NCBI GenBank assembly: GCA_045804265.1
Contig: JBJMNK010000030.1
Location: forward strand, 1-64,000
DNA from: JABFXC01 sp045804265
GTDB taxonomy: Bacteria; Gemmatimonadota; Gemmatimonadetes; Gemmatimonadales; Gemmatimonadaceae
Reading direction: 5' to 3'
DNA: 64,000 nt
The first letter of the stretch is position 1; the number at the start of each line of letters is the position of its first letter. Position numbers and translations under genes: made by a program. Below, in pieces: positions 17,892-25,505 of this stretch. The notes under the pieces are model-generated. The model was not told the origin of the DNA, made no database searches, and saw only the letters and a program-made list of their open reading frames with translations.

Positions 17892-18146
17892 AGTTCAAAC
17901 TGCTTGAACGACAATCACGCGGATTACGCGGATTACGCGGATACTTCTCGCTTCAGCCAACCAAGAATCGGGATTGTGCTGAACTGTCGTGCGTACTGCT
18001 CTTGAATGCCGCAATCCCTGTCCTTCGCGCACCTCTTGGAATGCTTCTTCTGTTGATGCGCAGCGCCCTCACCAACTGTGTCAGCCAAGGAAGTATCCGG
18101 GTAATCCGCGGCATCCGCGAAATTGTAATTCAAACTGCTTGAACGA
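17892..18146. mobile_element. MITE-like element with about 55-base imperfect terminal inverted repeats
   Basis: The first about 55 bases (17892-17946) match the reverse complement of the last about 55 (18092-18146) at roughly 45 positions. Both ends contain the near-palindromic word TTCAAACTGCTTGAACGAC (17894-17912 and 18129-18147), so it also appears as a direct repeat. The left arm carries a three-fold 9-base tandem (GCGGATTAC). The interior of about 145 bases has no open frame with a ribosome site, and base composition is more AT-rich than the surroundings. No target-site duplication is obvious. Alternatives are a REP-type repeat or a structured RNA. Confidence 0.6.
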
Positions 18147-18341
18147 CGATCATACGAGTGACCCGGACCACCCGGAACCGCTCGCGCCGCGACAGCCAAT
18201 CACACGGCCCGAAGGATCCGTGCATCGCAGGCATCATCGTTTTTCAACTGCTCTGACCCCTTGAACTGGCCGAGTCTACCGAAAGGTGCCATTGTCAGCG
18301 CGGATCGTATCGCGTACCGACCACCTCGCATGGGAGCTCAT

Positions 18342-19697
18342 ATGCCGGCAGACGATTACTCGCGTCGTGAATTCATCGGTGTCAGCGCCGCGGTCGCTGG
18401 TGCGTCGCTCGCGGCGAAGACGATCGCGCTTACGCCGAAACCACTGTTCGCTGCGCCTCCCCGCGTCGCGCCGAGCGACCGCCTCCGATTCGGGATGGTC
18501 GGCATCGGGATGCAGGGGTCGAACCTGCTCGCGACGTCGATTCAGTTGCCCGGCGTCGAATGCGCGGGCGCGGCGGATCTCTACGACGGACGGCATACCC
18601 TCGCGCGCGAGATCGTGCGTCCCGACCTGCCGGTGACGCGGCGCTACCAGCAATTGCTCGACGACAAGAGCATCGACTGCATCGTCGCCGCGGTCCCCGA
18701 CCACTGGCATCGGCAGATCGTGGTCGACGCTGTCAGCGCCGGGAAGGACATCTACTGCGAGAAGCCGATGTCGCACAGCGCCGCGGACGGGGTCGCGATG
18801 GTCGCCGCCGTGAAGAAGAGCGGCCGCATCGTGCAGATCGGATCGCAGCGGGTCAGCTCGAACGTCACGGCGAAGGCGCGCGAGATGATCGCGCAGGGGA
18901 TGCTCGGCGACCTGATGCTCGTCGAAGGGTGGCTTGGCCGGAACGACCCTAACGGCGCGTGGGAGTACCCGCCGCCGCCCGATCTCTCGACGAGCACCGT
19001 CGACTGGGACACCTGGCAGGGCGACGTCAGGCCGAAGCGCGCGCTCGACCCTAACGTTTTCGCCCGCTGGCGCTGCTGGAAGGAGTACGGCACCGGCGTC
19101 GCCGGCGACCTGCTCGTCCACCTGATCAGCGGCATGATGTTCATGCTCGACATCAACGAAGCGCCGCGCCAGGCGTTCGCGGTCGGTGGGATCCGTCACT
19201 TCAAGGACGGGCGCAACATGCCCGACGTGATCGCCACGAACTATTACTACGGCGACACTCCGGTCTACATGCGGCTCAACCTGGCGACCGAGATGCCCGA
19301 GACCTACCGCTTCCAGGGCTCGAAGGGGCTGCTCGAAGTCAACGAGGGCGGACTGACCTTCACGCCGCAGACCGGACAGGACTCGTCGCCGAGCTATTAC
19401 GCGTACAGCTTCCCGAAGGCGCTGCGCGACTCGTACTTCGCCAAGTGGCACGCCGAGAACGATGCGCGTGTCGCGAAGGAGGCGACGAGCGAGACGATCG
19501 TCTTCCGCGGCCATGACTACGACGACATCGAGCCGCACCTCGCGAACTACTTCAACGCCGTCCGCTCACGGAAGCCGGTCGTCGAGGACGCCGTCTTCGG
19601 CCATCACGCCGCACTCGCCTGCCACATGGCGAACGAGTCGTACTTCCGGAAGAATGTCGTGACGTGGGACGAGGCGACGCAGACGATAAAAGGCTGA
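18342..19697 (+). CDS. Tat-exported Gfo/Idh/MocA-family oxidoreductase
   Basis: 451 residues from the ATG at 18342, chosen because GGGAG precedes it and a twin-arginine signal follows at once (SRREFIGVSAAVAGASLA). The Rossmann domain has GMVGIGMQGSNLL for NAD(P) binding and the catalytic-type YCEKPMSH. The C-terminal domain is of the long bacterial type (VHLISGMMFMLDI). Such proteins oxidise or epimerise sugars or polyols. Export with a bound nucleotide explains the Tat signal. The substrate is unknown. A perfect palindrome follows the stop. Confidence 0.9.
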   Translation: MPADDYSRREFIGVSAAVAGASLAAKTIALTPKPLFAAPPRVAPSDRLRFGMVGIGMQGSNLLATSIQLPGVECAGAADLYDGRHTLAREIVRPDLPVTRRYQQLLDDKSIDCIVAAVPDHWHRQIVVDAVSAGKDIYCEKPMSHSAADGVAMVAAVKKSGRIVQIGSQRVSSNVTAKAREMIAQGMLGDLMLVEGWLGRNDPNGAWEYPPPPDLSTSTVDWDTWQGDVRPKRALDPNVFARWRCWKEYGTGVAGDLLVHLISGMMFMLDINEAPRQAFAVGGIRHFKDGRNMPDVIATNYYYGDTPVYMRLNLATEMPETYRFQGSKGLLEVNEGGLTFTPQTGQDSSPSYYAYSFPKALRDSYFAKWHAENDARVAKEATSETIVFRGHDYDDIEPHLANYFNAVRSRKPVVEDAVFGHHAALACHMANESYFRKNVVTWDEATQTIKG

Positions 19698-19722
19698 GCG
19701 GCGTCATCGCGCGGGAACGTCA

Positions 19723-19766
19723 AATGAACCGCTGAGAACTGCCGCGGCAGTTCTCAGCGGTTCATT
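19723..19766. terminator. 44-base perfect palindrome between convergent genes
   Basis: The sequence is its own reverse complement over 44 bases, centred on CCGCGG at 19744/19745. In RNA it makes one long stem for either strand. It lies between the stop of the Gfo/Idh gene and that of the ammonium channel gene, so a shared terminator is the simplest reading. No T tract follows. The arms are less GC-rich than the neighbouring genes. Confidence 0.75.
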
Positions 19767-19799
19767 GCCGTTGCTGGCGGCGGTTGCCGGCGGCACCCC

Positions 19800-21149
19800 T
19801 TACGCCGCGTCCGCGTGCACGGCTGGTTCTCTCCCGCCGATCTCGATCGCCTCGCCAAGCAGCACCGGCTGCCCGACGCGGAAGCCGTCGCCGGCGATCT
19901 CGCTGGTGTCGCCTTCGTGATACGCATGCTCGCCGTGCTCGCTCAGGTCGATCCCCTGCAGCTCGCGCGACACGCTCGCCCGCAGCGCCGAGACCATCGC
20001 CAGTCCCTTGAGGACGACGAACGTCATCCCGCCGGCGAAGACGATCGTGGAGAGCACCGCGATCGCCTGGATCCCGAGCAGGCGTGCATTGCCGGCGAGC
20101 AGCCCGTCGGCGCCGCCGGGGTTGATCGCCCGCTGGGCAAAGACGCCGGTGAGCAGCGCGCCGACGATACCGGCGACACCGTGGCAGGCGAAGACGTCGA
20201 GGGCGTCGTCGATCCTCGTCCGGTTGCGGAGCTGGATGGCGCCGTAGCTGGCGCCCGCGCCTAACGCTCCGATCGCGATCGCGGCAAGTGGGCTGACGTA
20301 GCCCGCGGCCGGGGTGATCGCGACCAACCCGACGACGGCCCCTGTCGCCGCCCCCACCGCCGTCGCCTGCCCGGTGCGCCGGAGGTCGAGCATCACCCAG
20401 ACGAGCAGCGCCGATGCCGCCGCGGTGTGCGACGTCAACAGCGCATTGGCGGCGATGCCATCGGCAGCGAGTGCCGAGCCGGCGTTGAAGCCGAACCACC
20501 CGACCCAGAGCAGTCCGGCTCCGAGGAGGGTGAAAGGGACGTTGTGCGGAAGCAGCGCGGTGCGCCCGCGGTCACGGCGCTGGCCGAGGACGATTGCCGA
20601 GACGAGCGCCGCGGTCCCGGCGCTGACATGAACGACCGTCCCGCCGGCGAAGTCGAGCGCGCCTAACGTGTGCAGCCAGCCGTCGGTCGCCCACACCCAA
20701 TGGGCGAGCGGATCGTAGACCAGCGTCGTCCAGAGCGCGGCGAAGGCGAGGTACATCGGGAAGCGGATCCGCTCGACCATCGCGCCGGAGATCAGCGCGA
20801 CGGTGATGCCGGCGAACATCGCCTGGAAGGCGACGAACGCGACATGGGGGATGGTCGCCGAATAAGGGCCGGCGCCAAGCCCGATCGCGCGCAGCCCGGC
20901 CCAGCGCAGGTCGCCCGTCGCGCCGCCGGGGGCGAACGAGAGCGTGTAGCCTAACGCGACCCACTGCACGCTGACGAGCGCCAGCGCGGCGAAGCTCATC
21001 ATGAAGGTGTTGAGCACAGCGCGCGAGCGAACGAGCCCGCCGTAGAAGAGGGCGAGCCCGGGGACCATCAGCAGGACCAGCGCGGTGGCGACCAGCGTCC
21101 AGGCGGTGTCGCCGGCGGAGATCGCGGAAGCTTCCGGCAGCGCGATCAT
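19800..21149 (-). CDS. amtB: ammonium channel (Amt family)
   Basis: 449 residues with about eleven membrane helices and the family signatures DFAGGTVVHVSAG and DVFACHGVAGIVG, which supply the twin His residues of the conduction pore. A hydrophilic C-terminal tail of about 75 residues (from LRASVSRELQGIDL) is longer than the minimal AmtB tail and contains the P-II contact region. It moves ammonium across the inner membrane. Its start overlaps the stop of the P-II gene by four bases, the classical glnK-amtB order. Confidence 0.95.
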   Translation of the reverse strand: MIALPEASAISAGDTAWTLVATALVLLMVPGLALFYGGLVRSRAVLNTFMMSFAALALVSVQWVALGYTLSFAPGGATGDLRWAGLRAIGLGAGPYSATIPHVAFVAFQAMFAGITVALISGAMVERIRFPMYLAFAALWTTLVYDPLAHWVWATDGWLHTLGALDFAGGTVVHVSAGTAALVSAIVLGQRRDRGRTALLPHNVPFTLLGAGLLWVGWFGFNAGSALAADGIAANALLTSHTAAASALLVWVMLDLRRTGQATAVGAATGAVVGLVAITPAAGYVSPLAAIAIGALGAGASYGAIQLRNRTRIDDALDVFACHGVAGIVGALLTGVFAQRAINPGGADGLLAGNARLLGIQAIAVLSTIVFAGGMTFVVLKGLAMVSALRASVSRELQGIDLSEHGEHAYHEGDTSEIAGDGFRVGQPVLLGEAIEIGGREPAVHADAA

Positions 21150-21559
21150 GCGATTCCTTCCGATTCGTGCATCTCGGCCTGCTCCTCGGCGCGCGCCTGC
21201 ACCTCGTCGGCGGTGACCGGGGTCAGTGCTTCGACGTCGCGCTCACCGGTGCGGATGCGGATCACCTGCTCGAGCGGCTGGATGAAGATCTTCCCGTCGC
21301 CGACTTCGCCGGTGCGCGCCGAGTAGAGGATCGCGTTGACCGTCGCTTCGACGAAGGGCTCCGAGACGGCCATCTCGATCCGCACCTTGTCGCGGAACTC
21401 GAAGAGGACGGCGGAGCCGCGGTACTGCTCGATGACTTCGTGCTCGCCGCCATGTCCGCTGACCCGGGAGAGCGTCATCCCGGTCACGCCGACCCTGAAG
21501 AGGGCTTCCTTGACGACGTGCAGCCGCTCCGGGCGCACGACCGTGACGATCAGCTTCAT
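21146..21559 (-). CDS. glnK: P-II nitrogen regulator lacking the uridylylation tyrosine
   Basis: 137 residues. It aligns without gaps to enterobacterial P-II proteins up to residue 58, including Y46-R47-G48 and Lys58, and keeps GDGKIF and RIRTGE for nucleotide binding. T-loop Tyr51 is replaced by Val, so uridylylation is not possible there. Arg38 and Gln39 are Gly and Glu, changes at sites that contact ATP and 2-oxoglutarate. A C-terminal extension of about 22 acidic residues is present. GGAAGGAG precedes the ATG. It senses energy and carbon/nitrogen state and blocks the AmtB channel coded next to it. Confidence 0.93.
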   Translation of the reverse strand: MKLIVTVVRPERLHVVKEALFRVGVTGMTLSRVSGHGGEHEVIEQYRGSAVLFEFRDKVRIEMAVSEPFVEATVNAILYSARTGEVGDGKIFIQPLEQVIRIRTGERDVEALTPVTADEVQARAEEQAEMHESEGIA

Positions 21560-21592
21560 TGGTCTCCTTCCGGCAGAAGTGGGTTCGACGGC

Positions 21593-21622
21593 AGGATACC
21601 ATCACCCTGCGCGTACTGTCAA
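21593..21622 (-). promoter_or_regulatory. sigma-70-type promoter of glnK-amtB
   Basis: On the minus strand a perfect TTGACA (21622-21617) is followed after 18 bases by TATCCT (21598-21593), about 35 bases before the glnK start. Upstream lie two near-identical words, TGCAAAAAACGC (21631-21642) and TGCAAAAACGC (21682-21692) as written on the plus strand, 51 bases apart. They are candidates for activator or repressor sites. No sigma-54 box is seen. Confidence 0.7.
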
Positions 21623-21794
21623 GCAGATCGTGCAAAAAACGCAACAAACTGCTCGAGTCGAAGCACTATCTGGCGCAATTTTGCAAAAACGCGACCCAAG
21701 TTCGGCAGAAATTACACGTCCTCTCATGCACGCCCCGGCCAGCGTCGGCCTGCGCGCCTTCCCCGATCGCGGTGACTTCCGCCCCGGCCGATCG

Positions 21795-21848
21795 TTATTG
21801 ATTGCATGATCAATAACCAGCCGCTAAATTGACCAAGTGATCAATAAG
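21795..21848 (+). promoter_or_regulatory. TetR operator: palindrome plus third half-site at start codon
   Basis: TTATTGAT (21795-21802) and ATCAATAA (21809-21816) form an 8-base inverted repeat around TGCATG. The half-site recurs as TGATCAATAAG at 21838-21848, overlapping the GTG start of the regulator gene. AT-rich sites in a GC-rich region directly before a TetR gene are typical autoregulatory operators. Confidence 0.75.
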
Positions 21849-22481
21849 ACCCGAGACCGCCCCACGCTCGCACGTCGACGCGCGCCGGAAGAGGAGCGCC
21901 GCGAGACGATCCTTCGCGCCGCGTTCGCCGTCGCCGCTCGCGACCGGCTGGGCGGGGTGACCGCCCGCGCCGTCGCCGCCGAAGCGGGGATCAGCTCGGG
22001 GCTCGTCTTCTTCTACTTCGAGTCGCTCGACAACCTGCTCGTCGAGCTGCTCGACTGGCTCCTCGCGCAGACGATCGTCGCCGGCGATACGCCGGACCGT
22101 CTCTCGCACATCACAGACCCCGGCGCGCGGATGATGCTCGCGATCCGCCGCGACGTCGAATGGCTGCCGCGCCAGCGCGAGCGCGTCGAGCTGTTCTTCG
22201 ACTACTGGGTGCTCGGCACCCGCCATCCCGCCATCCGCAAGAAGATCCGGCGCGCGCTCGATCGCTATCGCGACGCGTTCGAGCCGCTCGCTCGCGCGCT
22301 CGTCGACAGCGATCGCGATCGCTATGCGGGGATGACCGCCGAAGGGCTGGCGTCCGTCGCCGCCGGCTTCGTCGAAGGCTGCGCGCTGCAGGTCGTGATG
22401 GACCCGGAACAGTTCGACGTCGAGCGAGCGATGACGACACTCGCTGCGCTCGTCCGCGCACCCGCTTCCGCACTCGCCTGA
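21837..22481 (+). CDS. TetR-family transcriptional regulator
   Basis: 214 residues from a GTG start. The N-terminal helix-turn-helix (RETILRAAFAVAARDRLGGVTARAVAAEAGISSGLVFFYFESLDNLL, residues about 20-66) is clear. The ligand-binding domain resembles the BetI-like C-terminal group. The next gene on the strand, a fatty-acid desaturase, is its likely target along with itself, because AT-rich half-sites cluster at its own start. The ligand is probably acyl-CoA-like, by context only. Confidence 0.9.
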   Translation: MINKTRDRPTLARRRAPEEERRETILRAAFAVAARDRLGGVTARAVAAEAGISSGLVFFYFESLDNLLVELLDWLLAQTIVAGDTPDRLSHITDPGARMMLAIRRDVEWLPRQRERVELFFDYWVLGTRHPAIRKKIRRALDRYRDAFEPLARALVDSDRDRYAGMTAEGLASVAAGFVEGCALQVVMDPEQFDVERAMTTLAALVRAPASALA

Positions 22482-22489
22482 CTCTCCGA

Positions 22490-22510
22490 CGATCGCGTCA
22501 GGCGCGATCG
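22490..22510 (+). promoter_or_regulatory. short perfect inverted repeat between regulator and desaturase genes
   Basis: CGATCGCG (22490-22497) and CGCGATCG (22503-22510) pair perfectly around TCAGG. It lies 23 bases before the desaturase start. It could be a weak hairpin tuning readthrough or a protein site. It does not resemble the TTATTGATCA operator. Confidence 0.4.
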
Positions 22511-22532
22511 CACACTACTCGACCAGGACCCG

Positions 22533-23618
22533 ATGCAAACGATCACGACCATGCCGGCCGCCAAGCCCGATCACGACGACTTCCACGACGACATCATCTA
22601 TCCACAGGTGCTGCCGTTCATTCTCGTCCACGTCGCCGCGCTGACCGCCTTCTTCACCGGCGTCACCCGCGGGGCGCTGATCCTCTGTGTCGTGCTCTAC
22701 GTCGCGCGGATGTTCGGCGTCACCGCTGGCTACCATCGCTACTTCTCTCACCGGACCTTCAGGACGAGCCGCGTCGGGCAGTTCCTGCTCGCCTTCCTCG
22801 CCCAGAGCTCGGCGCAGCGCGGGATCCTCTGGTGGGCGTCGCTGCACCGCCATCATCACCGGCACTCGGACACCGAGCAGGACATTCACTCGCCGCGGCA
22901 GCGTGGCTTCCTCTTCTCGCATGTCGGCTGGGTCTTCCATCCGAAGAATTCGAAGACCGACCTCTCGGCCGTGCCCGACCTCACGAAGTACCCGGAGCTG
23001 GTCTGGCTCGACAAGCACCCGTACTTCCCGGCGACGATCCTCGGCATCGCCTGCTTCGCGTTAGGCGGCTGGACCGCGCTCGTCGTCGGCTTCGTCTGGA
23101 GCACGGTGCTCCTGTACCACGGCACCTTCTTCATCAATTCGCTGGCGCACGTGCACGGCTCGCAGCGCTACGTCACCGGCGACGACTCGCGCAACAACTG
23201 GTGGCTCGCGGTCATCACGCTTGGCGAGGGCTGGCACAACAACCATCACGCCTACCAGCGCTCGACGCGGCAGGGCTTTCGCTGGTACGAGTTCGACCCG
23301 ACGTTCTATGCGCTGACCGCGCTGTCGTGGATGCGCGTCGTGTCCGAGCTCGGTGCACCGCCGGCTGACGTCGTCAGCAATGAGCGGCGGTTAGGCAGGG
23401 CGGTGATCGAGAAGGTCGCCCGCCAGCTCGCCGCCGAGATCATCGCCGAGCTTCCGCACCTGCACATCCCGACGCGAGAGGCGATCCACGCGTTCGCCGA
23501 GCGCATGCTCGCCGCCACGCCGTCGATGGACGAGATCGTGGAGCGGGCGCGCGAGCACCTGGCCGAGCTGGTGTCGCTGCACCTGTCGGCCGGCCAGGGC
23601 ACGCCGAGTCCGGCCTGA
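22533..23618 (+). CDS. membrane acyl-CoA (delta-9 type) fatty acid desaturase
   Basis: 361 residues. The three histidine boxes of integral-membrane desaturases are present: HRYFSH at 68-73, HRHHH at 105-109, HNNHH at 235-239, with NSLAHVHG ahead of the last. About four membrane helices. A helical C-terminal extension of about 80 residues follows the catalytic part. It introduces a double bond into acyl chains using a di-iron centre, for membrane fluidity. Probably controlled by the TetR protein encoded just upstream. Confidence 0.93.
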   Translation: MQTITTMPAAKPDHDDFHDDIIYPQVLPFILVHVAALTAFFTGVTRGALILCVVLYVARMFGVTAGYHRYFSHRTFRTSRVGQFLLAFLAQSSAQRGILWWASLHRHHHRHSDTEQDIHSPRQRGFLFSHVGWVFHPKNSKTDLSAVPDLTKYPELVWLDKHPYFPATILGIACFALGGWTALVVGFVWSTVLLYHGTFFINSLAHVHGSQRYVTGDDSRNNWWLAVITLGEGWHNNHHAYQRSTRQGFRWYEFDPTFYALTALSWMRVVSELGAPPADVVSNERRLGRAVIEKVARQLAAEIIAELPHLHIPTREAIHAFAERMLAATPSMDEIVERAREHLAELVSLHLSAGQGTPSPA

Positions 23619-23782
23619 CGATCCGGCCGGCAGCATCGGCAAAACGCGCTCGGCATCATCCTGGACGGGCTGAGCGCGGCTGAACTGAAGGCGGTTCCAA
23701 CCTTTCGCGCGGCGGCGGTATCCCATGTTCGTCGCGTCGCCAGCCTGGCGATCGCCTTGTCCAACCTTGGCCGAGACCAGCC

Positions 23783-24763
23783 ATGTCGCCTTTCGCCATG
23801 CGCGTCAATCGCGCGCTGCTTCCAGTGCTCGCCGCTGCTTCATTCGCTGCCACCGCGGCGAGAGCCGGTGCGCAGGCCGGCCCCCGCGGATATTTCCACG
23901 TCAGCAAGCAGGAGCGCGGCTCGCAGCTTCAGCTCGAACTGACGAACACGCGCGACGACTCTCGCAATCGGATGAGCACGTCGTTCAGCATCGATGCGGC
24001 CGAGCTGTCGGGGCTATCCCGGTCGCAGCTCGACGCGCCAGGCGGAACGAAGCTGCACTTCACGCTGACGCGCGACGCCGGGGTCTTCACCTTCGATGGC
24101 GAAGTGCGCGGCGGCGAAGGCAGCGGTGAATACTCCTTCGCCGGCGACGCGCGATTTGCCGATGCGCTCGCGCAGCGCGGCTATCCACACGCGAGCGAAA
24201 TGGAGCAGCTTCGCCTTGCGCTCGGCAACGTCACGCTGGCGGTCGTCGACGAGCTGAAGACGGACGGCTACAGCCAGCCCAGCCTGGCGGAGCTGGCGCG
24301 GATGGGGCTTCACGGCGTGGACATCGATTACGTGCGCGACATGCGTGCGTCAGGCTACCGGCTCGGCGACGTCCCGACGCTGACCCGCTTTCGCGACCAC
24401 GGCGTCGACCCCGAGTACGTTGCCGAGTTGAAGAAGGCGGGCTATTCCGACCTCGCGCCGGAGGAGCTGGTGCACTTCCGCGACCACGGAGTGGACGGCG
24501 ACTACATCGGCGAGCTGGCGAGCGAAGGCTACGATCACGAATCGGGAGACGCGGTGCTTCGCGCCCGCGATCATGGCGTGACAGGCTCGTTCATCAAGGG
24601 CTTTCGCGAAGCCGGTTACACGAACCTCACGCTCGCCGAGCTGGTGCGACTGCACGACCACGGGGTGACGAGCAGCTACGCGCGCCGGATGCAGAAGGCG
24701 CGCGGGACGATGCTCTCGTCGGAAGACCTCGTCTACGCCAGGGACCACGGCGTAGAGCGTTAG
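23783..24763 (+). CDS. exported protein with DHGV-type helical repeats
   Basis: 326 residues with a signal peptide (ALLPVLAAASFAATAARAGAQ). After an N-terminal beta-rich part (about 40-120) come at least five repeats of about 25 residues with the pattern RxHGVxxxYxxELxxxGYxxLxxxELVxL. Clear copies begin at FRDHGVDPEYV, FRDHGVDGDYI, ARDHGVTGSFI and LHDHGVTSSYA. Similar repeats are known at the C end of some M56/BlaR1-like proteins; here they stand alone. A binding or scaffold function in the periplasm is likely. The start could be 23783 or the ATG at 23798. Its TAG stop is inside a CGTTAGGC word. Confidence 0.8.
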   Translation: MSPFAMRVNRALLPVLAAASFAATAARAGAQAGPRGYFHVSKQERGSQLQLELTNTRDDSRNRMSTSFSIDAAELSGLSRSQLDAPGGTKLHFTLTRDAGVFTFDGEVRGGEGSGEYSFAGDARFADALAQRGYPHASEMEQLRLALGNVTLAVVDELKTDGYSQPSLAELARMGLHGVDIDYVRDMRASGYRLGDVPTLTRFRDHGVDPEYVAELKKAGYSDLAPEELVHFRDHGVDGDYIGELASEGYDHESGDAVLRARDHGVTGSFIKGFREAGYTNLTLAELVRLHDHGVTSSYARRMQKARGTMLSSEDLVYARDHGVER

Positions 24764-24791
24764 GCGGAGGCGGGCGCCGGCGCGCCTAACG
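24758..24791. terminator. inverted pair of CGTTAGGC words between convergent stops
   Basis: CGTTAGGCG (24758-24766) and CGCCTAACG (24783-24791) pair perfectly, with GGCGCC inside the loop. Each arm contains the TAG stop codon of one of the two convergent genes. The structure serves both strands. It is one of several places in this window where the abundant 8-base word forms a terminator-like hairpin. Confidence 0.7.
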
Positions 24792-25397
24792 GTGGCAACC
24801 GGCGACCGCGAGCACGGCTCCCAGTCCGCCGAGAAGTGGCGCGGTGCCGAGCCGGATCGAACGACTCGGAGGGGTGTGCTGCGGATCATGTGAAGCGGTG
24901 ACGAGCCCGGGAAGCAACCCCAGAACACTCCCGGCGCTCGCGCGCCAGATCGCCTCGCGCGTTGGGCAGCCGCGCTGCCGGGCCATGATTACCGCCCCGG
25001 CGGTCGCGCCAACGAACGAGCCCGCGAACCAGCCAGCCTTTGTGCCGTCGGAAACGTAGAGAAAACAGGGACCAAACAGGAACTCGGGTTGCTCGCCGCG
25101 ATGTTTGCGTTCGCAACGTGCACTGTCGAACAGGTTTCCCAATACTGCCCCATCGACCCCTATGACCGCGGCGCCGCCCATCGACGTCAGCGCAAGCACG
25201 GGTACGCTCGTCGTGAGCGGGCGCTTCACGGGCCGGACTGTCGTGTCAGGAGTTGTCGTGCTGTCGCCGCGCGCCGTCACTGTGTCTGTGGGTGAAGAAG
25301 ATTGTGCCGCGCCGGGCCGCGGACCGAGAACCGTCGCGACCAGCATTGCCGAAAGCGCGGTGTAGCACCCCGGCGGTCGAGAGAAGGCAAGCGTCAT
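24786..25397 (-). CDS. exported or membrane protein of unknown function
   Basis: 203 residues. The N-terminal signal-like stretch (ALSAMLVATVLGPRPGAAQ) is followed by a Thr/Ser/Asp-rich linker. Glycine-rich hydrophobic segments then follow (VPVLALTSMGGAAVIGVDGAVLG, AGWFAGSFVGATAGAVIMA, TAPLLGGLGAVLAVAG) that could be two or three membrane helices. No family recognised. The Cys residues at RCERKHR and GPCFL could form a disulphide. The stop codon lies in the shared inverted repeat. Confidence 0.68.
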   Translation of the reverse strand: MTLAFSRPPGCYTALSAMLVATVLGPRPGAAQSSSPTDTVTARGDSTTTPDTTVRPVKRPLTTSVPVLALTSMGGAAVIGVDGAVLGNLFDSARCERKHRGEQPEFLFGPCFLYVSDGTKAGWFAGSFVGATAGAVIMARQRGCPTREAIWRASAGSVLGLLPGLVTASHDPQHTPPSRSIRLGTAPLLGGLGAVLAVAGCHR

Positions 25398-25461
25398 GAG
25401 TGCACCGGCTGGAGTCGATGGCGGGGCTGAAGTACCTCGCCATTCGCCACGATGCGCACAC

Positions 25462-25491
25462 CGTCAGGCGACCGTCATACGTCGCCTGACG
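25462..25491. terminator. hairpin built from CGTCAGGC words
   Basis: CGTCAGGCGAC (25462-25472) pairs perfectly with GTCGCCTGACG (25481-25491), loop 8 bases. It lies just past the stop of the large glycosidase gene on the minus strand. The arms are the G variant of the abundant GCCTAACG word. Confidence 0.65.
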
Positions 25492-25505
25492 TAGAAGCCG
25501 GGTGC

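Noticed and set aside
17765..18264. Small open frames in the 629-base gap after the M28 peptidase
   Set aside because: Short, Arg/Cys/Ser-biased, frames broken by the inverted repeats; no ribosome sites.
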